A stretch of DNA of 64,000 nt from Diacronema lutheri (Eukaryota > Haptophyta > Pavlovophyceae > Pavlovales > Pavlovaceae): assembly GCA_019448385.1 (NCBI GenBank), contig JAGTXO010000009.1, positions 62,001 to 126,000 on the forward strand. Direction: 5' to 3'. Positions 17,407 through 28,918 of this stretch are shown piece by piece (positions within the stretch are counted from its first letter, which is position 1; each line of letters begins with the position of its first letter). The translations under genes were made by a program, and so were the position numbers. Below the pieces are notes generated by a model that made no database searches, was not told the DNA's origin, and worked only from the letters and a program-made list of their open reading frames with translations.

Positions 17407-19790
17407 ATGGCTGCCATCGACCTGCGCGCCTTCGACGCGGCGCTCGTCAACTGCGAGATCGTGAGCACGCGGCCGGTCAAGCCGAACGAGAAGGCGCGCA
17501 CGGTCGTCAAGCTGAGCCACGGGCCGTCGCGCCGCGCGCTCGCCTTCGTCACGCCGCCCTGCGTCGTCGACTGGCCCGAGCTCACGGGCGACGGCAACTT
17601 TGGCACCACGGACGGGCCGACGGACGTCGACAAGGCGGCGTACACGGCCGGCGTGACCGACAAGGAGCTGCCGATCGCCGGCGCACCGCTCGCGCAGATG
17701 GACGCCTACTTTGGCGCCCTGCGCGCTATCGACGATCAGCGCGTCGAGACGGTGCACGCGCGCCAGAAGGAGCTGCTTCACACGCGCGGCCTCTCGAAGG
17801 AGGAGGTGCGCGGCAAGCTCTCGCCCACCGTCAAGCCCAACTATCAAGGACGGCACGCTCGCGTACACGCGGCTGAACATGTCGACGCGCACGTTCACGT
17901 GGGCGGGCTCCGAGCGCGTCGTGCCGCTCGTCGACGCGCGGCGCGAACCGGTCGACGAGATCCGGCACGAGGACGTCTGCGCCATCGCCACGCAGCTCGA
18001 CTGCGTCTACACGGGGCTCACGGGCTCGATGTTTGGCACCAAGTGGAACGTGGGCGGGGTCATGCTCCTGAAGCGCGCCGAGCAGCGGCCGCAGCCCGGC
18101 TCGGACGCCTTCGCACCGTACAGCGTGGCCGCCTGGGCCGACACGTTCGACTCCACGGGGCTGTACGTGCCCGACGAGCGCGAGCGCGCGGCGGCGCTCG
18201 CGGCGGTGGCCGGTCTGCGCACGGCGCGCGCGCCGGCCGGGCCGGGCGGGCGCGAGCTCGCGCGCGCGCCGGGCTACGATCGCGCCGAGCGGGCTGCGAG
18301 CGCGGCGGCGGCGCGCGCGGCGATGGCCGAGACCGGCCAGCAGCGCGCGCTCCACGGCGCGGTCGTCGAATCGGCGCTGCGCGGCGTGGGCGACCGGCTG
18401 CATCTTTGCGACGCGCCGGGCGGCACGGGCAAGACGTTCGTCGAGCGCGCCATCATCGCCGCCGTGCGCGCGGATGGGCACGCGGTCGTCGTGGGCGCGT
18501 CCTCGGGCGTCGCCGCCACGCTGCTGCCCGACGGCCGCACCTTCCACTCGACCTTCAAGGTGCCCGTCGGCGCCGACTCGGACGGGCAAGCCGTTCAATG
18601 GCGTGCCGCGCTCCGAGCGCGGGCGCTCCCTCGCCGCCGCGGCGGCTGGTCGTGTGGGACGAGGCGCGGCGCCGATGCAGAAGCGGTGCCACCTCGACTC
18701 GCCTGATCGGTGTTTGCGCGACGTGACGGGCGTCGACGAGCGCTTCGGCGGCAAGACGTTGCGGCTCGCCGGCGACTTTCGCCAGTGCTTGCCGGTGGTG
18801 CGGCGCGGCTCGCGCGCGCAGATCGTGCGCTCCTGCCTCAAGTACTCGGCGCCGTGGCAGCACGATCGGCAGCACGCCTTGGTCGAGGACTTTCGCGCCT
18901 CGAGCGCGGCGCGCGACACGGGCGACGCGCTCGGCGCGGGCGAGTGGGCGAAGCTGCTGCGTAGCCCCGGCGACGGCGCCTTTCCCGCGGCGGTGCCGGC
19001 GGCCGGGGCCATGCCCGGCGCATTCCCGCTCGATCCCGTGCAGCTGCCCGAGGCCGTCGGCGGCGTCCCCATCCGCGTGGGCTCGGCCTACCCGACGGAT
19101 CTCGTGACGACTTTGTCCACGGCGCGGCGTGTTGGACCGACGACGGCTCGCTGTGCGACCGCGCGGTGCTCTGCGCCAAGCAGACGGACGTGGCGCGGAT
19201 CAACGAGCTGGTGATCGGCCGCTTCCCGGGCGCGGCGGCGAGGTGCGAGTCGGCGGACGAGCTGCGCGACGACGTGGCGGGCGGGCAGATTGCGCTGGCG
19301 TCGGTCGAATTCCTCGACTCGCTCGAGCACGCGCAGATGCCGCACCGCGTCCTCGACCTGAAGCCCGGGATGGTGGTGATGCTGCTGCGCAACCTCTCGC
19401 CCGGCGAGGGGCTGTGCAGCGGCACGCGGCTGATCGTGCGCGGCGTGCGCGCCGGCGGCCGGCTGCTCGAGTGCGCACCCCCGGCGCGGCCGCCGGGCGC
19501 GACAGCACCGTGCTCGTCGCGCGTGTCAACCACCACTCGCCCGACGACGGCACGTTCGCGCTTGTGCGGATGCGCCGTCAGTTCCCCGGTGCGGCCGGCG
19601 TAACGAGGCGCAAAGGCAAGCGCTCGGGTGCGCGGGCGTATGGCTCGCCGAGCCGTGCTTCACGCACGGCCAGCTCTACGTGGCCGCTTCGCGCGTCGGG
19701 CACACGTCGCGCGTCCGCTTTGCGCTCGGCCCGGACCTCGTGACGCGCAGCGTCGTCTTCAAAGAGGTGCTCCGCGCGGTCAGCGGTGGC
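17407..19790 (+). pseudogene. Frameshifted PIF1-like helicase with N-terminal domain of possible viral type
   Basis: Two parts are readable, but only by changing frame repeatedly. The first (17407 to about 18120, from MAAIDLRAFDAALVNCEI) has a pattern I associate with ssDNA-binding-like proteins of algal giant viruses (GNFGT, YTRLNMSTRTFTW, FGTKWNVGGV); this is a weak match. The second is a PIF1 superfamily 1 helicase: P-loop APGGTGKT (18412-18435), Walker B LVVWDEA (about 18642-18666), a GDFRQ-type motif (LAGDFRQCLPVV near 18770), VVMLLRNL with GLCSGTRLIV (19370-19440) and THGQLYVAASRV (about 19660-19700). Frame shifts occur near 17845, 18590, 18660, 19110 and between 19500 and 19650. PIF1 proteins of this type travel with Helitrons and large DNA viruses. 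Decay could be real or partly sequencing indels. Confidence 0.75.
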
Positions 19791-21300
19791 GAGGCGGCGG
19801 CGGCGGCGGCGGCGCTCGCCGCGGCCGCCGTCGCCGCCGCGCGCGAATGCGCGGCGGCGGCGCGCGGTGGCGGCGGGCGCGGACGGCGCGCGCGGCGCCG
19901 GCGGCGGGCGGCGCGCTGGCGGCGGGCGCGCCGCCGGCGCGCGGTGCTGGCCGGCACCCGCCGGCGCGACGCCCGCCGCGCCGCTCGCGCCGACGCGCAG
20001 CCGGCGGGTGCTCGCCAGCACCGCGCGCCGCGCGACCGGCCCGCGCACCTGCGCGCCCTTCGAGGGCGCGCAGGGCGGCGCCAATGCGGCCGGCGCGCAG
20101 GGGCCTCACGCTGGCGCGCTGCCGCCGCGTGGGTCGCCGCTGCGCGCGTGCCGTCGGCGCTGCCGCCGCCCGGCGTCGCGCTCGCGCCGCAGCCGCCGCC
20201 GCCGCCGTCGCCGCCGCCTGCCGCCTGCCGGCAAGCTGGGCAAGTGCGCAGCGGCGGCGACGGCGGTGCGCGACCCGGCGAGCAGGCGGCGCGCCGCCGA
20301 GCCGGGGGCGGGCTCCGTGGGCGACGAGGCTCGCCCGCCACTCGCGCGCCAAGTGCGCCAAGTGCGCACAACGCGCCCCCCCCCCCCCCCCCCCCCGATG
20401 AATTTAATGCTCATACCATGGCGTCGCGCCACGGCAGTACGCCCGTGGCCCCGGCGGCCAGCCTCGCGCCGCTACGCCGTGTCGTCGCGGCCGGCGCACA
20501 CAGCGAACTGTGTGTCCGCGGCACATGCCCGGCTGCTCGCGCGCTGCAAGCTTGCCGAACTGCTCGCGCTGGAATGGCGCGTTGCGGGCGTGCCCGCGCA
20601 CCGCGCGTGTGCCATGCGCGTTCCGGGAGCGCCGCGCCGCGCGCCGAAGCGGCGCGCGGCGGACGTGCGGCCTCGGGCCGAAGAGGGGCCGGCGCGACCG
20701 GCCGCGAGGCGGGCGCAGACGCTCGGCGTGCCGGTCGATGCGTCGTCCAAATCCGCGTCGGGCGGATGCGCGCCTGGGCCGGCGCTGCGTGCAGTCGGCG
20801 GGGCCCGGCCACGCGCTCGGGCGTAACGTTCGCGCCTGTTCGGCCGAGGCGCACTCGCCGTCCCCTCGCGCCGGCAACGTGCGTGCGGGCCAGCACGCAG
20901 GCAGCGTACGATGCGACGGCAGCGGCGAGCGCGTCCCCGCCGGTGCGCCGCTCGGCGCCCCGTCACGCGCAACGTGCGCGCCGCCCGCTGCATGCGCACG
21001 CATACGCGCGCTGGCAGCGTGCGCACAATTGCCCGGGCAAGATCGTCCCGCGCTCGCGCCGCCGACGCATCATTCCATGTGTCCGTTTCGGCATCTGCCA
21101 CCATCCACCAGCCCTCGAAAGCCGGCTTGCGCGTGGGCGCCCGTCCGGTGCGAGAAGCGGCTCGCGTCCTCGCGCGGGGCGCCTCCGCGCCAGGCGCCCG
21201 GCGCGCGCTCGTCTTGCCGCGCCACCACGCTGATCTGCGCCCAATTCTCGCTCGCCAATTCCCCCGTCGTCCCTGCTGCGCAGCCCGCAACAGCGCGCGC
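19791..21300. other. Low-complexity stretch without a supported gene
   Basis: GCC/GCG-rich sequence giving poly-Ala, poly-Arg and poly-Pro translations in all frames. It includes a 21-base C run (about 20376-20396) followed by an AT-rich patch ATGAATTTAATG. Long ORFs here lack any domain-like composition. It may hold the end of the helicase pseudogene and an upstream exon or promoter of the C19 peptidase gene, but neither can be placed. Confidence 0.5.
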
Positions 21301-22940
21301 ATGGCGCGTGCACGGCGCAGCGCCTTGAGCAAGTTTTACGTCGTCGGTCGGCAGCCTGTGGAAGACGCGTTTTACGGCCCGATGTGGCCGGTGAGAATGC
21401 CCGACGTGCCGCGTGGTGAGCGCCTGCACGGCTTGCCGGGCTCGGCGCGCGCCCAGCCAGCCTCCCTCCATCCCGCCGCAAACCGTGCGTGCGCTCCCCG
21501 CACACCCGGCGCTGCGCGGCGCGGCGCAGGCGCGAAAAACGAGGGCAACGCGTGCTACACGACCGTCCTTATGCAATCGCTCTTCGCCCTGAACGTGCTC
21601 CGCGCGATGCTTCGCTCCGCTTCGCGCCGTGCCAACAGCGTCGAGAGGGCGTGTTTTCGGGACTTTGGCACGCTGATCGAGGACACCAAGGCGCCGACAC
21701 AGCTGTGTCTTGTGTCCGTCATTGACGTCATCTCGGGCCGTGGCGCGCGAAGGACGCCGCAGGATGCCGCTGAGTTCTTCCGGTTGCTGCTCGGCCGAGT
21801 GCCCGGGCTCGCTGCGGCCTTCGAAGCCGACACACGCGTCGGGCCAGTGCTCGAGCAGATCGCCGTGCCTTCAGAGTCCGGCGAGGGCATCGCCGTACTC
21901 GTCAGCATCGGCGGCGATGCGGCGCGCGCGCTTGCACACGCTCTGGGGGGCGCCGCTGGGCCGCCGCGGGATCGCCACACGAACGCGGGCCACTCGGGCG
22001 TGCTCACGCCAGCCAGCATCGCTGTCGAGGCGCCGCGCACGACGCGCGGCAATGGCTCGCAGTGCAAGAACAACCGCGCGCTCGTGTGCGCGCCGCGGCT
22101 GCTACTCGGCGGGCGCGACCACCTCCTCGTCGCCGGCGTGGTGCACGTGGGCGAGGGGCCGATGAGCGGGCACCTTGTCGCCATCGTGCTCCGCAACGAG
22201 GCTTGGCTTCCGTGCGACGACTACAACGTGCGGCGGCGCGCACGGTCGCTCGGTGCCGCGACCGGCGGTCGAGCGCAGCCGCGACCGCCCCGTCCTCCCG
22301 CGCGGCACGCGCGCGTGGCCTGAAAGCCCGCGCGCGCGCCTGCCGCACGCACGCGCGTTGCCCGCGCAGATCTACAACGTGCCAGAGTCCGACGCGCTGG
22401 CGTGGGCAAGTGGTGCGAGCATGCTCGTTCACAGCCGGCTCGACGTGGAGCCGTTGGACCCGGCGCTGGGCTCAGCGTCACCGCCGTCGGCCGCATCGCC
22501 TGCGTGGCCGAGCTCGGAGCCCGACGCGCCGACCTTGCCGGCAGCCTGGCCGCGGGTGCGGCAGATGGCAGCGGTGCCAACAGATGCGACGATCGGCATC
22601 GCGGAGACGGCTGCCGACATCTCTACGGCGGCGATCGGCCCAGCTGCGTGCGAGGCCCGCCAAGTTGTCTCCGTGACGCGCGCATTGCCAACAGCGGTGA
22701 GTGCGTCCTCGTCTCCGGCGGCCGCTGTGCCGCCCCCCCCCCCCCCCCCCCCCACCGCACACACACACACCACTCTCCCTACCTTCTTCCTCCTTTCGCA
22801 CCTCGCACGCGCACGCCGTCCGCTGTCCGCTGTCCGCGGCCCAAATTGCCTTGCGGAAGCCGAGCAGGCAGAGCCCTGCTTGGATGGCTCCAGCGCGCAT
22901 CTTGTGGATGGCGACGCTGTGGGCGAGCACGGACGCTTAA
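21301..22940 (+). CDS. Ubiquitin-specific protease (peptidase C19)-like protein
   Basis: Thiol protease of the type that removes ubiquitin. The Cys box NEGNACYTTVLMQSLF (about 21541-21590) matches the N-x-G-N-x-C-Y signature; TPQDAAEFFRLLL (about 21757-21793) matches the QQDAxEF box; and GHLVAIVLRNEAWLPCDDYN (about 22168-22227) carries the catalytic His and the DD pair. A 142-bp intron (22228-22369, GTGCGG to GCGCAG, phase 0) joins DDYN to IYNVPESDAL, restoring the normal DDxxVxxVxE C-terminal pattern. A second intron is plausible at 22697-22871 with a last exon ending at 22940 (440 aa in total), but that is uncertain, as is the start. The domain is compact, lies inside the mobile-element-like island, and may be an element-borne accessory gene. 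Confidence 0.6.
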
Positions 22941-23314
22941 ATGTGACCAGTGGCGTGCACGTGCACGTGCGCTGGCTGGACGTCGAGCGTGTGCGCCTTG
23001 TTCGCACGTGTGCACTCACGTGCGTCTGCGGCGATCTGCCCGGCGCGGTAATCCGCGCGCGCGAGAGCCGCGTCGGCAGTAGGAGCAGGACATCGTACTT
23101 GCGCCTGACGAGGACGGCGAGAAGTGCGGCTTTTCGCTCGGGGCCTACCATGCCGCCGAGGTTGGCGCTGGCGAGCGTGAGGCAGTCGGAGCGCGCTGGG
23201 CCCGGGTTGGAGGCCTCACCCCGGGGGACGGGAGGATTCAAGGCGCCGAGCCGCTGCGGGTGCGGCGGGAGGCCCCGGGCGGGTGTGCGAATGCGGCTCG
23301 ATGGCCGCCTGCCT

Positions 23315-23345
<31 letters not shown>

Positions 23346-25531
23346 GGGCGTTGGGCCGCCCGCGGAAACTGAGGTGAGCGTGTGGCCAAGGCCGCCGCAC
23401 CCGCAGCTATCACGGTGGCAGCGACCGCCACGGTCAGTGCGAGGCTCGCGTGGCCGCTGCGCGGGCAGCTCGCCCGCCAGGTCCAGGAGGGCCGGCCTGC
23501 GGCCTCGGTGCCCAGCGTTGGGCATGTCAGCGTCTGCGTCTGCGGGCCCGCCACTGCGATGGCGCTTTGAGCCTGGCGCACCAAAACGCAATCGGTCCGC
23601 CGATCGGGGGTGCGAGGCGTGCGCGGGGGCTTGGGGTGGGCTCCGGGTGCCGGCGCTGTGCCAGCGGCGGGCTTGGTTGACGCCGTCTTGCCGGGGCCCT
23701 TGCGCCTTGCGGCGCGAGCGTCGCGGAGGGGCGTCGGCTGCGCTGGCTCCGCGTCGGCGGTGGCGTGGGGCAGGCTCTTGTGGAGGGCGGAGCGCTCGCG
23801 CACGAGTCGGTTGCCAAGGCGGGCTGTCTGCGTGCCGTTGGGCTGCGCTTGGGCAGGTAGGACCTGCGGCCTCGAGGGCGTGCGGGTTTTCGTGTTGGGC
23901 CAGGCGGCAGCGCGCACCGGCCGTGTTCGCGGCCGGCAGGCGGACGTCCGCAGCGGGGCGGAGAATGCGGGTGAAGCGCCTGCATGGGCGCGATTCGCAC
24001 CTGGCGGCCAGGCGATCACGAACCGTTGGGTCGCCCGGCTGTTTGGTGGAGCTGAGGGCAGCAAGGATAGCGAGCTTGGCCGCCTCATCGGTGACGAGCG
24101 GCACTGTTGCCCAGCTCTGTACCTCGAAGCCCTGGATGTGCAGGCGTCGGGGAAGTTCCCGGCAGCGTCGCCTGCGTCCGTCGAGAGGCGGACCGAACTC
24201 GCGCCCGTGCCCCCGTTGGCGACACCGAGCTCTCGCTCGTTCACACCGGCCCGCCGACGCGGGCGCGTGATGCGCGCGCGTTGGGTGCGTGTCTGCCTCG
24301 AGCAGCGTGCCCAGTCGCAGTGCGGGCGCGTGTCCGTCTGCCTCAAAACGCCACGTGGAGGGGAAGGCGCGGGGCGGGCTCGCCGAGGAGGTGCCGCCGC
24401 TCGCTGCCACCCGGCGCGGGCTCGGTGCAGACGTCTTCGGGTGCCGCGCTCTTCGCGCCATGCACGAACGCTCCGCCGCGCTCGCAGCGCGCGAGCGCAC
24501 ACACAGAGCGCGCGGCGACCCCGGCGGGGGCAGTGCGTCCCGGTGGCACTCGCGGGCGCGCGCCTGGCCTGGGCGCAGCTGGGCGCGTTGCCGCCCGCGC
24601 AGCGAGCCGCCCGCGCGCCTCGCCGCGCGCGCGCTTCGTCGCACGCGTGCGCCCTGCATGCACGCGCACAGCGCGCGGCGGCTCGGCGCAGTGCAAGGCC
24701 GAGCGTGCTGCAACGGTTGCGAGGGCGCGCACGCGCGGCGCGGCGCGCCCCTGTGTGGTCGCCTGCGCGCAGCGCGTGGTCCGGACGCAGCTCGGTGGCG
24801 TGATGCCGTTCGTGCAACACAGTGCGCGTGAGAGCCGCACGTGCACACCCGCAGTGCAACGCGGCATTGCGCGCGTTGCGTGGGCGGAGCGCGGCTGGAT
24901 GTGCTTGAGGTCGCGCAGCATGCCGCGCGCCGCGCGCTGTGCGGCGCAGCGAGTCGGCCATGCCCCTGGTCCTCGTCTCCGGGGGGGGGGCCGGGGGGGG
25001 GGGGGGGGGGGGTGGTGGTGGCAACCAGGATCCGCCAGCGCGTGGTGGGCGCCGTCCAACTCCCAACCAGGATGCGCCCCGTTCTTCCCCGACACTCTCC
25101 GTCCAAACCCGCCGCCCAGCCTGCCGCCGCACCCGCCGCCAACGCCGCCGCGCACCCATCCGCCGAGCTCACCGCGCGCGCGCTCGCGCTCACGCTGCGC
25201 GACGAGGCTGCGCTGGCCGGCGCGCGGCCGTGCAGAGCAGCGCAGGCCGGCGCGCGGCCGCGCGCGCGCGCTCACGTTGCGGCCGCGCAGCGAGCTTTCG
25301 CCGCGTCGCAGCCCCTCCGAGCAGCCACGATGCACGCCCCCGGAGGACGTTGGCCGCGCTCGGAGGCCGCGCTCGGGCGCGCAAAGAGAGGCGGCGCGGG
25401 CAAACGAGTAGGCTCGGCGCGCTGGCGGGTCCTGGTTGTGGGAGAGCGGGGCATTCTCCAGGGCATCATGTAAATTCTCCCAAGTATCATCCGGGCTGCC
25501 ATCCGGACACTGACGTGTCCACAGTCTGCAG
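22941..25531 (-). mobile_element. Remnant of a LINE-type retrotransposon ORF plus low-complexity DNA
   Basis: Minus-strand translation contains GEASNPGP (23220-23197), the 2A-like ribosome-skipping motif that precedes the endonuclease in many protist non-LTR elements. Directly after it comes LTLASANLGGMVGPERK and a KYDVLLLLPTRL segment resembling the start of an endonuclease/exonuclease/phosphatase domain (DVLLLQETRL type). The catalytic Glu position reads as Pro or Thr here and the domain then degenerates, so it is a dead fragment. Upstream on the same strand (about 24180-23850) a non-repetitive stretch with LHIQGFEVQSWATVPLVTDE may derive from the preceding ORF. G runs lie at 23315-23344 and 24993-25012. 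No reverse transcriptase is visible. Confidence 0.5.
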
Positions 25532-26716
25532 ATGGAGGACTCCGTGAAGGACGCTTTGCGCGGCGGGCTGGGCAGCTCGGACAGTTTCTCGCTGGCCCTC
25601 AGCACCACCGTGGCGAACAGTGTGCGCCACCCCCACGTGGTCCCACCCGAGTGCGTCCTCGCCCTGCTGCATGGCGAGAGTCTCGGCCCGAGCGTGGTCA
25701 AGGTGGAGTTCAAGGCGTGCTCGAAGCATGCGCTCAAGGTGGCGCTGCGCAACCTGGGCAAAGCATGCGCGGATGCGGACCGGCTTGGGCAGGTGCTCGT
25801 GGTCGTGCTACCGCTCTGCCTCCGCGCGTCCAGCGGCCTCGATCACTGGACGGCGGCGTACCTGCTCCTCGCGCCGCCCGCGCAGCGCGGCGCGCCGCCC
25901 GGCGCCGCGCTCGCCCTGCACGCCGATTCGCTCAGCTTGGGCAATGGCAAGTCGGCGCACGCCACGGCGGCCGGCAAGCTCATCACGACGCTCGCCCAGC
26001 GCATCGGCATCCCAGCGCCGCCCATCGATGCCTTGAAGGCGCCCGCGCAGAGTGGGAACGAGTGTTGCTTCGCCGCGGCAACACTCGCGGCCGAGGTCGC
26101 GGCGAGCGCAGCGCCGACGGCGGGCCGCCGCGCGAATGTCCTTGTCGGGATCAAGAAGGCTTTGGACGCGCGCCTCACGCGACTCACGACGGCCGCGTAC
26201 GAGGAGGCCCGCAAGCGCACGCTCCACGCCGCCGTCGGCGCTCTGCTCGACGACGGCGCCAGGCGCTGCGGCGCGTTCACCGACGAGGCCGCGCGGCTCG
26301 CCGAGGCCGCGCGGCTCGCCGAGGCGTGCGGTGCCAGTGTCGGCGGATCCGCGCCCGACGGGCTGCTGCAGGCCGTCGAGGCGGCGCTGCGCGCGCCCGA
26401 CGACCGCATCGCACGCACGGCCGCGCTCGACGCGCTCACGGGCGCTGCAGGCCGCGCGCTGTCGACGGCGGCCAGGCCGCGCGGCGCGGCGGCGCCAAGG
26501 CCGCCGTCGCGAGCGCCACCGCCGCGTGCGCCGCAGCGGCGCGCCGCCTCGGCGTGGGGGCACCGACCATTCAGCAGCCTCGGCGTGGGCGAGGGCGACG
26601 GGGGCGATGGCGACGCCACCACCGCTGACGACGGGGAGGACGCGGAGGACGGGGACGACGACCTCTCCAACGACGATGCGGGTCACGACACCGACGACGA
26701 CTCCGCCGACGGCGGC

Positions 26717-26747
<31 letters not shown>

Positions 26748-28918
26748 GCGGCGGCGGCGACGGAGGCGGCGGCGGCGGCGACGGAGGCGACGGCGGCGGC
26801 GGCGGCGGCGGCCAAGGCTCGCCGTCGGCAGCCCCAGAGGACTTCGCGCTGGCCAGCCCCGAGGCGGTGCTCGAGCTGCTCGCGGCCGCCGCGACTGTGC
26901 GCGAGCAGCTGGCGCTCGCCTTTGCGCCGTCCGGCGGCGCGCGCGGCGACGCGCTGGACGCGAAGCGCGCGCCCTTTGAGGTGCTGCGCTCGCTGCTGGT
27001 GCGCGTCGCGCGGCTGTCGGACGTGCGCGCGCGGCTGCGCCTCCGCCAGCTGCTGCTCGCGCTGCGCGATCCGCGTTGCGCTGCCAAGCGCTCGCGGCGG
27101 CGCACGGACGAGCTGCGCGACGCGCGCCGCGTCGCCGAGCGGCTCGTCGCCGAGCTGCACGTGGCCCTGCCCGACTGGCAGCTCTTCTCCGGCGTCTGCG
27201 CCGGCGAAGACGGCTCGGCCGACGCGCCGTTCACGATGCTGCGCGTCGCGCCGCGGCCGGGGCAGCGCGGCGCGCCGGGCGTGCGCGACGTCGCCCAGCT
27301 GCTCGGCGGAGTGCGGCTCTCGAGCGCGCCGCGTGCGCTGCTGGTCGCGATCGACCGCCCGTCGACCGACAGGGAGCCGGTCGAGCTCGGCGGGCCGGGC
27401 GGCGGCGGTGGCGGCGCGCTCGTGCTCGGCACCGTCGGCGGCCCCGACGCGACGTTCGCGCTGGCGAGCGTGCTCGTCCAGCGCCGCGGCCGCAAGCGCG
27501 ACGCGTGCGCCGTGCTCGCGCCCGCGCCCGACGGCGGCTGGTGGCGCGTCGACGGCGGCGGCAAGCAGCGAGACAACGCTGGCAGCGCGGCGGCCGAGGC
27601 GCGCGAGCTCGCCGTGGTCGCGCTGTACGAGCGCGTCGAGCCGCACGCGCCGGCGCGCCGAGTGGTCGGCGCGGCCGACGAGGCGCGCCTGTGCGCCGTC
27701 GCGCGCGCGCTCGACGCGCACGGCGAGCAGGTGTGGCGGTGGGCGACGGACACGGCGCCGCCGCTCCGCGACGCGCTCGACGTGCTGCGCGTCGGGGCGG
27801 ACGCGCCGTCGGCGTGCGCCGCGCTCGCGGCCGCCGAGCTCGCGCCGCTCTTCGCGCGCGCGCACGTCGACGGCGCGTGGGCGGCGCGCGACGGCGACGT
27901 TGTGCTCGCGGAGGCGCGCAGCGCGGCCGACGCCGACGGCGTCCGCAAACGCACGCGCCGGTCGACGCCGTCACTCCGCCCCAGGCTCGTCGTCGCGCTG
28001 CGCGATGGCACAGGCGGAAGGGTCGTGGCGCTGCTCGTCGTGCTGCCGCCGCGCGCGGCGGGCGCCCCCGCGAGGCCGCTGCTCGTCGCGCCGCGCGTCG
28101 GCGGCGACGACGACTGGCGCATCGCGCGCGCGCACGTCGGCGAGCTGCGCAGCGCGGAGCTGCTCAGCACGGAGCCGACGCACGTCGCGATCGGCGGCGT
28201 CGCGCGCGCGAAGCCGCACGTCCTTGCGCTCGAGCTCGCGCTGCTCGCGCGTGCGGTCGTGTGCCACGACCTCGGCGACGCGTGGGCGCGCTGCACGAGC
28301 GCAGACGAGATGTGCCGCAGTGCGAACGCGCACATCGCCGGCCTGCCCGACGCGCGCGACGGTGTCGAGCGCGCGGCCGTGGCCGTTGCGGCGCATCGCT
28401 GGCGGTGGGACGTGCCGCTCGCGGCGCCCTCCGCCGCCGCGTCCACGGCCGCGGCGCCAACCCCGCCGGCGGCGCCGGGCGGCGGTGGCTCGGCGCCGCT
28501 CGGCGCGCCGGTGGCGCACGTGGCGGCGAACGCGGCGGCGGGCGCGCTCGTCGTGGCGGCGGCGGCGGCCGTCGCGGCACCGAGGGCGCCGTGCGCGCCA
28601 CGCGCGGGCGCGACGGCTGCGGCGGTGGTGGTGACGGGCACGGCGGCGACGAGCGCGGTGGCGGAGGGCGCGGCGCCAACCTCGCCGGCGGCGGCGGACG
28701 GCGGTGGCTCGGCGCCGCTCGAACGCGAACGCCGCTGCGTCTACACTGCGCCTGGACAGGGCGACGCGGACGCGCGCGTGTACGACGCCAAGGACCCCGA
28801 GAAGCTAAAAGCGGGCAGGGCGCGGGGGCGAACAGCGGGCGCGCGCCCGCCGTGGTCGACACGCTCGACGCGCACGCGACGGGCACGATCGTCACGCAGC
28901 AGCGCCCGGAGGTCATGA
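25532..28918 (+). CDS. ORF A: Ulp1-like (C48) cysteine protease with acidic/Gly-rich and Trp-centred modules
   Basis: 1128 aa as read. The N-terminal domain (about residues 80-190) has the Ulp1/adenain arrangement: LVVVLPL then DHW (His105), HADSL (Asp132), and PAQSGNECCF (Gln173, Cys178), so the H-D-Q-C set is complete. Such proteases cleave SUMO-like proteins or element/viral polyproteins. Residues 350-430 are Asp/Gly repeats (26590-26815), a likely flexible spacer. The rest contains two or more modules with a hydrophobic strand pair around a W-R or W-x-R core (DGGWWRVDGG, DDDWRIARAH). The last about 37 codons look unlike the rest, while the -1 frame looks coding from about 28810. The true product may therefore be fused to ORF B. 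It lies directly upstream of ORF B on the same strand. Confidence 0.65.
28805..28811 (+). other. Candidate -1 frameshift site between ORF A and ORF B
   Basis: In frame A the codons read CTA AAA GCG. Slipping one base back at AAA enters frame B, which reads on without a stop into the ATG at 28915 and beyond. Protein-like composition switches frames at this point. A simple one-base indel, or reinitiation at the ATGA overlap (28915-28918), explains the layout equally well. Confidence 0.3.

Noticed and set aside
23260-25193. Several 400-650 aa ORFs on both strands
   Set aside because: Composition is Ala/Arg/Pro low-complexity in all frames. Only short segments (the 2A-like motif and a possible upstream ORF piece) look genuinely coding.
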